Source: an uncultured Chlorobiaceae bacterium
GTDB lineage: Bacteria > Bacteroidota > Chlorobiia > Chlorobiales > Chlorobiaceae
Length of the DNA: 43,619 nucleotides
Assembly: GCA_903994525.1 (NCBI GenBank)
Contig: CAJEXW010000020.1
Location: forward strand, 1 to 43,619
Reading direction: 5' to 3'
Below are positions 37,074-43,619 of the stretch, in pieces (the stretch's first letter is position 1; each line of letters opens with the position of its first letter). Below the pieces are notes generated by a model, which had not been told where the DNA came from, ran no database searches, and saw only the letters and a program-made list of their open reading frames with translations. Made by a program: the position numbers and the translations under genes.

Positions 37074-37390
37074 TGCTTTGTTCTCCTGGTTTTGAATTCA
37101 ATCCACCTTTTTGGATCCGGTCGATAAACGGTAATCAACACGGCCCATGAGTTTTCTCTATTGTAAGCCCAAACACTATGCACTGGCTCTTTTCGAAAGC
37201 TTTCTCCATAAATCAGACAGCTCGGATAAGGCTTGTCTTTGGGATACTGCTCAATGATCTCACCATGGATAACGCTGGTTAGTACCTCTTCAAAAGTCAA
37301 ATTGTCCGAAAGTGCCTCTTCGTAAGCGTGGTCAGTGATTCTGAACTGATCACGCTTTATTGCATTGACAATATCCTCCCTCTCAGTCAT
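37070..37390 (-). CDS. DUF4258 toxin
   Basis: A 106-residue protein with FRITDHAYEEAL, VIHGEIIEQYPKDKPYPSCLI and VYRPDPKRWIEF, the DUF4258 landmarks. It is the first gene of a toxin-antitoxin pair with YgiT. A deleted copy lies at 24560-24709. Confidence 0.88.
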   Translation of the reverse strand: MTEREDIVNAIKRDQFRITDHAYEEALSDNLTFEEVLTSVIHGEIIEQYPKDKPYPSCLIYGESFRKEPVHSVWAYNRENSWAVLITVYRPDPKRWIEFKTRRTKQ

Positions 37391-37534
37391 GCCCCGGTGT
37401 CGATTTTAGCAGAAATTTACTTTTCAGGAATATAGTGAATTGTGTTCAGATTTTTTCCTGCGATACCAATCTCTCACAGGATGAGCAACCGGAGTAGTAT
37501 GGCAGTGCGAGGTACTGTCCGGGGTCTCATCGTA

Positions 37535-37627
37535 ACTGCTTACAATTCCGACAACCCTCGCGGTGCATGTTGGTTTTCATTTGCCCTGCCGTAGTCAGTT
37601 GGCAGCTTATTCCGACCTTGCTATTGA
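37535..37627 (+). pseudogene. Decayed FGE 3' end and 39-bp repeat, copy 3
   Basis: Same content as 29195-29291 with a few base changes, followed, as there, by the promoter and genes of a Phd/RelE pair. The 39-bp repeat is at 37589-37627. Confidence 0.6.
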
Positions 37628-37697
37628 GGGAAATTTTCACGAGACCGAATATCATACTATATTCAGACTTAAAGAGACAACAAAGATCAAAGGGAAG

Positions 37698-37979
37698 ATG
37701 AATATTACTACCGACATCAAACCGGTCACCTGGCTCAAGGCAAATGCGGCTGAGCTTCTTGCACAGATTAACGAGACGCGCCGTCCGGTTATTATTACCC
37801 AGAACGGCGAGCCGAGAGCTGTTCTTCAAGACCCTAAAAGTTATGAGGAGATGCGCAATGCGCTTGGCTTGCTGAAACTGCTGGCACAGGGTGAGGAGGA
37901 TATTCGTAAAGGCAATATTCGCCCGCAAGAGGAGGTATTCACTGACCTTGAAGGTCTTTTGAAAGAGCAGACCTCATGA
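37698..37979 (+). CDS. Phd/YefM-type antitoxin, copy 2
   Basis: A 93-residue near-copy of 29364-29645. ATG 37698 fits the family start and follows AAGGGAAG; the frame is open further upstream. With its toxin broken, it is an orphan that may still bind the copy 1 toxin. Confidence 0.92.
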   Translation: MNITTDIKPVTWLKANAAELLAQINETRRPVIITQNGEPRAVLQDPKSYEEMRNALGLLKLLAQGEEDIRKGNIRPQEEVFTDLEGLLKEQTS

Positions 37980-38151
37980 GTGCATGCTACAGTGTTTTAT
38001 GGACTGAAGTTTCGGAAAGGGATCTCAGAGAGGTTATAGCCTTTGTTGCAAGTGATAATGTGCAGATTGCTTTGCATGTTCTGGAAAAAATCAGGGTTAA
38101 AGCCTCCGAGTTATATACTTTCCATGAACAAGTATAGTAATTTCATTTATT

Positions 38152-39486
38152 TCATACTGTTACAGGTATAGGTGAAACGGTTTGACCAAGCTCTCTAGCT
38201 AACCTGCGAAGGCTTCTTTTCTTGCCCTCGAGGCACTTGGCTTCATAAGCAGCCAGTCCTTCCTCGACAAACTCCGTCCCTTTGACCATGACTCGCCAAA
38301 ACAATGCCGCAAGCTTGCGAGCCAAAGCAATATTGGCTATCAATCCCCCACGTCTTGCCGCCAGACGACGGTAAAAGCCGCCCAACGCCATATCTTTGCT
38401 ACGAGCCAGTGATCGGGCCATGATGCAAAAATACCTGCCGACCTTGCTGCGACTGCGTTTGACGTTGCTCTTGCGCTTGCCGCTTTGGCTTGTTCCGGGA
38501 GCCAGACCCAACCAAGCCGTGAAATGCTTTTCTGTGGGCCATTTGCTCAGGTCAGTTCCCACCTCACTGATGATCTGCAGGACGCTGTAGTCGGTGTGTG
38601 CGGGCAGTATCGACAGATCCTTGCCCTGACACAGTTCAATGAGCATACTGTGAAGACCAGAGATTTGAGGCGCATTGGCGCTGGGGCGTTTACTGTCCTT
38701 TGCTTTGGGTTTTTCGCCAATGCCACCACCCTGTGTTTCATTAAACGTGATCTCTTGCAGCAGCGACTCTATTTGCTGGTCACATTCAGCAATCTGGCGC
38801 TGATAGTGTTCCCAGCTCTGCAGGGCTTGCCTGAGCGCAAACAGGTGCTCTGGCTCCCAAGTACCGCGAAGTGCTTCGATAACCTCTTTCGCCTTTTTGT
38901 GCCGAATCGTCGAGTGGCACAACTCGAGTAGTTTTGCTGGATCACGCTCTCCGTCCAGAATGGCATGCACTATGGCAATGCCGCTGACTCCCATCAGTGA
39001 GCTGATGACGTTGTGCAGCTTGATGTTCATGCGCTCAAGCGCCTTTTGCATGTGCTGCACATTGCTGGCAGCAGAACTGATGTGATCTGTCCGCAAGCGC
39101 TGGTAATCCTGAAGCTTTCGAATATGCGCTGGAGGCACGAACCCTGCCTTCAGCAAGCCGTGCGCATGCAGGGTGGCACCCCATTGACAGTCCTTCATGT
39201 CGGTCTTTCTGCCGGGCAGGTTGCGTGTTTGTCGTCCGTTGACCATCACCACCTCAAGGCCAGCCGCTTCGAGCACACCATAGAGCGGCAGCCAGTAAAC
39301 CCCGGTAGCTTCCATTGCTATCGAGTGGACTGCTTCTCCCAGCAACCAATCGCGCAATTCGTGCAACTGGCTGGTAAACGTCCCAAAAATCTTTGGCTGG
39401 CCTCCAGCGATGGAAACATGCATATGCTCGCTGCCAACGTCACAGAAAGCTGCACGCGAATCGAGAACCGGTAACTCCTTCATCAC
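38152..39486 (-). CDS. IS110-family transposase (copy 1)
   Basis: 444 residues. The N-terminal RuvC-like DEDD domain has D16 (AFCDVGSEH), E59 (AMEATGVYW) and D96/D99 (KTDMKDCQW). The C-terminal transposase_20-like domain has ISEVGTDLSKWPTEKHFTAW and a Ser-rich stretch near GTSQSGKRK. These recombinases are guided by a bridge RNA. Identical to the protein at 39787-41121. Confidence 0.95.
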   Translation of the reverse strand: MMKELPVLDSRAAFCDVGSEHMHVSIAGGQPKIFGTFTSQLHELRDWLLGEAVHSIAMEATGVYWLPLYGVLEAAGLEVVMVNGRQTRNLPGRKTDMKDCQWGATLHAHGLLKAGFVPPAHIRKLQDYQRLRTDHISSAASNVQHMQKALERMNIKLHNVISSLMGVSGIAIVHAILDGERDPAKLLELCHSTIRHKKAKEVIEALRGTWEPEHLFALRQALQSWEHYQRQIAECDQQIESLLQEITFNETQGGGIGEKPKAKDSKRPSANAPQISGLHSMLIELCQGKDLSILPAHTDYSVLQIISEVGTDLSKWPTEKHFTAWLGLAPGTSQSGKRKSNVKRSRSKVGRYFCIMARSLARSKDMALGGFYRRLAARRGGLIANIALARKLAALFWRVMVKGTEFVEEGLAAYEAKCLEGKKRSLRRLARELGQTVSPIPVTV

Positions 39487-39756
39487 TAATCACCTTTTGG
39501 ATTTGCAAATTTCAAAAGACAATTGAATTCACCTGCAAGCCCGGTAACGCTTAGGGCATTATAAATCTTTCCAGCGGGATGCGAATTTCGCTCACCAAAA
39601 TGTGCGCAGGAACGTGACCAGAACCATTCTTTCCGCCGGGCTATTGGCACCAGAGTAAAGAGCGGCAATACTGCTCGCAGTGAATTCACCGCCAGCAATT
39701 TAACGCTTTTTTGTTCAAGGTCAGTGTGCGGTAAACGGTCGGATACGGGAGGCTTT
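39487..39756 (-). ncRNA. Left-end non-coding region, possible bridge RNA (copy 1)
   Basis: 270 bases upstream of the transposase with no gene. IS110-group elements encode their bridge (seek) RNA in this place. In this copy the region follows the right end of the other element, so a joined end-to-end junction exists. TATACT, on the minus strand, lies just before the junction and could act as -10. No RNA structure was worked out. Confidence 0.4.
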
Positions 39757-39786
39757 CCATGAACAAGTATAGTAATTTCATTTATT

Positions 39787-41121
39787 TCATACTGTTACAG
39801 GTATAGGTGAAACGGTTTGACCAAGCTCTCTAGCTAACCTGCGAAGGCTTCTTTTCTTGCCCTCGAGGCACTTGGCTTCATAAGCAGCCAGTCCTTCCTC
39901 GACAAACTCCGTCCCTTTGACCATGACTCGCCAAAACAATGCCGCAAGCTTGCGAGCCAAAGCAATATTGGCTATCAATCCCCCACGTCTTGCCGCCAGA
40001 CGACGGTAAAAGCCGCCCAACGCCATATCTTTGCTACGAGCCAGTGATCGGGCCATGATGCAAAAATACCTGCCGACCTTGCTGCGACTGCGTTTGACGT
40101 TGCTCTTGCGCTTGCCGCTTTGGCTTGTTCCGGGAGCCAGACCCAACCAAGCCGTGAAATGCTTTTCTGTGGGCCATTTGCTCAGGTCAGTTCCCACCTC
40201 ACTGATGATCTGCAGGACGCTGTAGTCGGTGTGTGCGGGCAGTATCGACAGATCCTTGCCCTGACACAGTTCAATGAGCATACTGTGAAGACCAGAGATT
40301 TGAGGCGCATTGGCGCTGGGGCGTTTACTGTCCTTTGCTTTGGGTTTTTCGCCAATGCCACCACCCTGTGTTTCATTAAACGTGATCTCTTGCAGCAGCG
40401 ACTCTATTTGCTGGTCACATTCAGCAATCTGGCGCTGATAGTGTTCCCAGCTCTGCAGGGCTTGCCTGAGCGCAAACAGGTGCTCTGGCTCCCAAGTACC
40501 GCGAAGTGCTTCGATAACCTCTTTCGCCTTTTTGTGCCGAATCGTCGAGTGGCACAACTCGAGTAGTTTTGCTGGATCACGCTCTCCGTCCAGAATGGCA
40601 TGCACTATGGCAATGCCGCTGACTCCCATCAGTGAGCTGATGACGTTGTGCAGCTTGATGTTCATGCGCTCAAGCGCCTTTTGCATGTGCTGCACATTGC
40701 TGGCAGCAGAACTGATGTGATCTGTCCGCAAGCGCTGGTAATCCTGAAGCTTTCGAATATGCGCTGGAGGCACGAACCCTGCCTTCAGCAAGCCGTGCGC
40801 ATGCAGGGTGGCACCCCATTGACAGTCCTTCATGTCGGTCTTTCTGCCGGGCAGGTTGCGTGTTTGTCGTCCGTTGACCATCACCACCTCAAGGCCAGCC
40901 GCTTCGAGCACACCATAGAGCGGCAGCCAGTAAACCCCGGTAGCTTCCATTGCTATCGAGTGGACTGCTTCTCCCAGCAACCAATCGCGCAATTCGTGCA
41001 ACTGGCTGGTAAACGTCCCAAAAATCTTTGGCTGGCCTCCAGCGATGGAAACATGCATATGCTCGCTGCCAACGTCACAGAAAGCTGCACGCGAATCGAG
41101 AACCGGTAACTCCTTCATCAC
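39787..41121 (-). CDS. IS110-family transposase (copy 2)
   Basis: 444 residues, identical to 38152-39486 in sequence, with the same DEDD residues and C-terminal domain. Both copies appear intact, so the element may still be active. Confidence 0.95.
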   Translation of the reverse strand: MMKELPVLDSRAAFCDVGSEHMHVSIAGGQPKIFGTFTSQLHELRDWLLGEAVHSIAMEATGVYWLPLYGVLEAAGLEVVMVNGRQTRNLPGRKTDMKDCQWGATLHAHGLLKAGFVPPAHIRKLQDYQRLRTDHISSAASNVQHMQKALERMNIKLHNVISSLMGVSGIAIVHAILDGERDPAKLLELCHSTIRHKKAKEVIEALRGTWEPEHLFALRQALQSWEHYQRQIAECDQQIESLLQEITFNETQGGGIGEKPKAKDSKRPSANAPQISGLHSMLIELCQGKDLSILPAHTDYSVLQIISEVGTDLSKWPTEKHFTAWLGLAPGTSQSGKRKSNVKRSRSKVGRYFCIMARSLARSKDMALGGFYRRLAARRGGLIANIALARKLAALFWRVMVKGTEFVEEGLAAYEAKCLEGKKRSLRRLARELGQTVSPIPVTV

Positions 41122-41392
41122 TAATCACCTTTTGGATTTGCAAATTTCAAAAGACAATTGAATTCACCTGCAAGCCCGGTAACGCTTAGGGCATTATAAA
41201 TCTTTCCAGCGGGATGCGAATTTCGCTCACCAAAATGTGCGCAGGAACGTGACCAGAACCATTCTTTCCGCCGGGCTATTGGGCACCAGAGTAAAGAGCG
41301 GCAATACTGCTCGCAGTGAATTCACCGCTCGCAATTTAAAGCTTTTTTGTTCAAGGTCCGTGTGCGGTAAACGGTCGGATACGGGAGGCTTT
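41122..41392 (-). ncRNA. Left-end non-coding region, possible bridge RNA (copy 2)
   Basis: Counterpart of 39487-39756 with several single-base changes and a one-base insertion. It is next to toxin sequence rather than to another IS end, so it lacks the joined junction. Confidence 0.35.
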
Positions 41393-41599
41393 TCCTGAGC
41401 GAGGCAGGGTCGTTCCTGAGCTTCAGTCCAATGGCATTTTTGTCTATCGGGAGCTGATTATTTCTCCATGGAGGTTGTTGTATCGGACCGCAGACAGCAA
41501 TGTTTATATAACGGCGGTACTCGACAGGCGACGCAATGTCGAAGAGATTCTGTTGCAGCGTCTTATTCAATCGTAACCACTTTTTGTGTGAAAAAAAGA

Positions 41600-41683
41600 T
41601 GATCACCTTTTTCGCTTGAGTACCATGTTATCTGATCCTCCAGCCGCGTTGTTCGAAGCATTCGGAATCGTTCATGTGCAATT
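41600..41683 (-). pseudogene. 5' end of a DUF4231 gene, remnant (copy 3)
   Basis: About 80 bases match the start of the DUF4231 gene (as at 23000-23085 and 30003-30085), cut after the start codon region. It follows the toxin 3' end, as in copy 2. Confidence 0.75.
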
Positions 41684-41782
41684 GGCAGCATGGTGAACAA
41701 GGCGAAAGGGGGGGCACGTGCGCTTTGATCGGGGGAATATTTTGTATTTTGACCTCTACAACTTAACAGAACAGGACGTGCG

Positions 41783-43105
41783 ATGGAAAATCTTTCTGCA
41801 ATATATAAGCGTCTCTCTACCGATGCGTTGGAAGGTGATGAGCTTGACTCCTACTATGTTGATGCTTTTGAGGGGCGTGGTGATAACCCTGTTATGACTC
41901 TTAAAAGACGGTTGCTCGATAATCCTGGTGGAAAGCTGCAAATTCTCTTTTCCGGTTATCGGGGCTGCGGAAAAAGCACCGAGCTCAATAAACTGCAACA
42001 GGAGATCAGCAACGAATTTATTGTGCTGAATTTTTCGATACGCGAAGAGCTTGACCTGGTGAATCTCAACTATGTCGAACTCTTTGTCATTACCATGGAA
42101 AAGCTTTTTGATGTTGTTGCTGAGTACAATATCATAATCAATCCGCAGTTGTTCAAAAGTGTCACTGAATGGAGCCGTACTGTTGAAATAGAAAAAATCA
42201 GGGTGTTGACAGGCGAGGCTTCGCTTGAAGCTGGTATTGAGACCGAGGTGAGTGTGCCGCTCTTTGCCCGTTTTTTTGGTAAAATGCGTGCAGCAGCCAA
42301 TGCAAGTTCTTCAACCAAAAAAACCATCATCGAGAGTATCGAACCCCGGTTATCGGATCTTATTGGTCATTGCAACGATCTTGTTCGCGAGGTCAAGAGC
42401 AAACTGCCGAAGATTGGCAAGCAAGGTCTCATTATTATTATTGAAGATCTCGACAAGCTGAGTGTAGAGAAATCGGAAGAGCTTTTTTTTAACCACAGCC
42501 ACCTTCTTGGCAGTCTGCAAACCCATGTTATCTTCACCTTTCCGGTCTCCTTGTGCTACCATTCCAAATCAACGGTCATCACGGGTAATTTTGATCAGGA
42601 TTTTGAGCTGCCGATGGTCAAGGTGCATGACAAGCTGGGTAATCCCTATCCCAAGGGGCGGGAGGCGTTGCACCGCATCATAACGCGCAGAATTGAAACA
42701 GAGTGTTTTGAACCACCTGAACTTGTTTACCAGTTTATCGATATCAGTGGCGGTTGCCTGCGTGACCTGTTCACCATGATTCGTGATGCCGCCGACAATG
42801 CACTTAACGATGGTCGAACCAGAATTATCAAGACTGATTATACCAAAAGTTTTTTCAAACTTCGTCGCCATTACGAAAACACCATTGCCGAAAAGCGGGT
42901 GAATAATGAGGTTGTCACCTCTGTTGCGGAGTATTATGAGGTGCTGAAAACGCTGGCTTTGAGCGAAACCAAAACGGTTGATAATACCGGTGTTACCCTT
43001 GACTTGCGCTATAGCCTCTTTATTCTTGGCTACAACGACGTAGGGTGGTGCGATGTTCATCCGGTTGTCCGGAGTATTTTGCAGGAACGCAAACTGATTC
43101 CATGA
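41783..43105 (+). CDS. STAND-type P-loop ATPase
   Basis: A 440-residue protein. Walker A GYRGCGKST is at 58-66, Walker B LIIIIEDLDKL near 213-223, and a winged-helix-like end (LDLRYSLFILGYNDVGWCDVHPVV) follows. It resembles AAA_16/KAP-like or STAND ATPases which sense invaders and pass a signal to a partner. ATG 41783 is preceded by AGGACGTGCG. The next gene overlaps it by 4 bases. Confidence 0.8.
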   Translation: MENLSAIYKRLSTDALEGDELDSYYVDAFEGRGDNPVMTLKRRLLDNPGGKLQILFSGYRGCGKSTELNKLQQEISNEFIVLNFSIREELDLVNLNYVELFVITMEKLFDVVAEYNIIINPQLFKSVTEWSRTVEIEKIRVLTGEASLEAGIETEVSVPLFARFFGKMRAAANASSSTKKTIIESIEPRLSDLIGHCNDLVREVKSKLPKIGKQGLIIIIEDLDKLSVEKSEELFFNHSHLLGSLQTHVIFTFPVSLCYHSKSTVITGNFDQDFELPMVKVHDKLGNPYPKGREALHRIITRRIETECFEPPELVYQFIDISGGCLRDLFTMIRDAADNALNDGRTRIIKTDYTKSFFKLRRHYENTIAEKRVNNEVVTSVAEYYEVLKTLALSETKTVDNTGVTLDLRYSLFILGYNDVGWCDVHPVVRSILQERKLIP

Positions 43106-43386
43106 GCGGTATGAACGCAGAACCGAATGAGTATGCTACAACGGCTGCCGATCAGGCGACTTTTGATGATGCAGAGCCTGAAACGTTGCAAGCCCAGGAA
43201 AATTTGCGCCCCGTTGAAGCTCGCCTGAAGCTGTTGCAGCAGCAGCTTGATGAAGCTGAAAAGCAGCGGCGCGACCCGGTTGGTATTGCCAATGAGATTG
43301 TGCTTGAACTTCTTCGACTCTCCATCAGGATACCGGGAACGATGGCCTCGGTGCAATCGCTGATGGATCGATATTACCCACGTTAA
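43102..43386 (+). CDS. Small coiled-coil protein downstream of the ATPase
   Basis: A 94-residue protein. An acidic start (residues 1-25) is followed by a coiled coil (VEARLKLLQQQLDEAEKQRR), then IRIPGTMASVQSLMDRYYP. ATG 43102 overlaps the ATPase stop (ATGA). It is probably a partner of the ATPase or a linker to a third protein; no family known to me. The 150 bases after it have no clear gene. Confidence 0.65.
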   Translation: MSGMNAEPNEYATTAADQATFDDAEPETLQAQENLRPVEARLKLLQQQLDEAEKQRRDPVGIANEIVLELLRLSIRIPGTMASVQSLMDRYYPR

Positions 43387-43537
43387 CCGATACAGAGAGC
43401 ATTGTTTCTGCGAATGGCGGATACCTGAAGCTTGCCGCTGGTGCTGCCTGGCAGACAAGGCAGTGGCCAAATCGTGCACTTTACGCCACTTGCTATGGGA
43501 ATCAGGTAAGTAATCGTTAAAAAATAACCATAACAAT

Positions 43538-43619
43538 TTATCCGGAATTTGGTTCGATTTTGTAGTTCCATTCACCATGAAATTCATTTCGTATGATGTG
43601 GATTTTTTCAAATTCAGCA
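43538..43619 (-). pseudogene. C-terminal end of a possible ISAzo13-type transposase, runs off the window
   Basis: The minus frame ends KIHIIRNEFHGEWNYKIEPN before the stop, similar to the closing F-H-G-x-W-N-Y of ISAzo13-like transposases. Only 26 codons are in the window, so whether the gene is whole is unknown. Confidence 0.5.

Larger units (their letters stand above)
38122..39756 (-). mobile_element. IS110-family element, first of a tandem pair
   Basis: 1635 bases, from CCATGAACAAG to GGAGGCTTT, on the minus strand. It has no inverted terminal repeats, as normal for IS110. CTTT stands at the left junction, between the two copies and at the right junction, so the crossover core lies within these four bases. 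A long non-coding part (270 bp) lies upstream of the transposase, as in the IS110 (not IS1111) group. Confidence 0.9.
39757..41392 (-). mobile_element. IS110-family element, second of a tandem pair
   Basis: 1636 bases. The transposase part is identical to the first copy, but the non-coding left end has one inserted G near 41281 and several base changes near 41328-41360. Direct head-to-tail arrangement. Confidence 0.9.
37976..41576 (+). pseudogene. RelE/ParE-type toxin, copy 2, split by two IS110 elements
   Basis: The 5' part is 37976-38121 and the 3' part 41393-41576. The 5' part encodes YSVLWTEVSERDLREVIAFV to ELYTF, then runs into the IS and stops after 53 residues. The 3' part continues FPERGRVVPELQSNGIF to LLQRLIQS. 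Joining base 38121 to 41393 restores a frame like that of the copy at 29642. Confidence 0.92.

Noticed and set aside
38485..39474. Plus-strand frames within the IS110 elements
   Set aside because: They lie opposite the transposase and repeat in both copies only because the element does.
43057..43611. 184-codon minus-strand frame at the right end
   Set aside because: It overlaps the small gene after the ATPase, which has an overlapping start, and shows no family motif.
20871..43619. Complete integrative element
   Set aside because: No integrase, relaxase or tRNA attachment site lies in the island; the repeated radical SAM end is diverged, so it is not a recent attachment site pair.

Overview
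The window looks like a chromosome segment of a green sulfur bacterium (Chlorobiaceae, Chlorobium/Pelodictyon type). The evidence is a set of typical proteins: a thioredoxin-reductase-like ferredoxin-NADP reductase, a 310-residue lactate-dehydrogenase-like malate dehydrogenase, MenA, an LptF/G permease, and a zapA - 6S RNA - rny order. The species assignment is inference from gene content only.

Layout. Positions 1-20870 are ordinary, densely packed core genome: pheT (3' end), two small cell-division-type genes, a probable 6S RNA, rny, hisB, secG, tRNA-Lys, an LptF/G permease, a thioesterase, an Nramp transporter with a UspA protein, ferredoxin-NADP reductase, menA, the two putrescine genes aguB and aguA around an M48 protease, mdh, rplU-rpmA, mutS and a B12-type radical SAM gene. 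Positions 20871 to about 43600 are an accessory island of defence-like genes, toxin-antitoxin pairs, IS elements and many broken pieces. A second, diverged copy of the last 130 bp of the radical SAM gene lies at 27257-27391, so the first island block (20871-27256) is bracketed by copies of that gene end.

The island contains: a TIR-membrane-FGE protein with a frameshift and a diversity-generating-retroelement-like tail; an overlapping minus-strand operon of TIR protein, INCPYD-type protein (frameshifted) and DUF4231/SLATT-like two-helix membrane protein, which resembles a nucleotide-signalling defence system; a three-gene operon of two P-loop ATPases and an HNH protein, present twice (24929-27253 and 33291-35610), in which the two copies have complementary deletions in the first ATPase and both have lost the HNH catalytic part; an ATPase plus TOPRIM-like pair; a STAND-type ATPase with a small partner; MazEF, Phd/RelE (twice), VapBC (one frameshifted, one wrecked), YgiT/DUF4258, and two orphan antitoxins; and two tandem IS110-family elements inserted in the second relE toxin.

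Many island fragments are repeated: 5' ends of the DUF4231 gene (three sites), FGE-gene 3' ends with a common 39-bp downstream repeat (three sites) and VapB/VapC, HigA and DUF4258 scraps. This points to repeated duplication, recombination and decay. No integrase, CRISPR array, reverse transcriptase or restriction-modification genes were seen.
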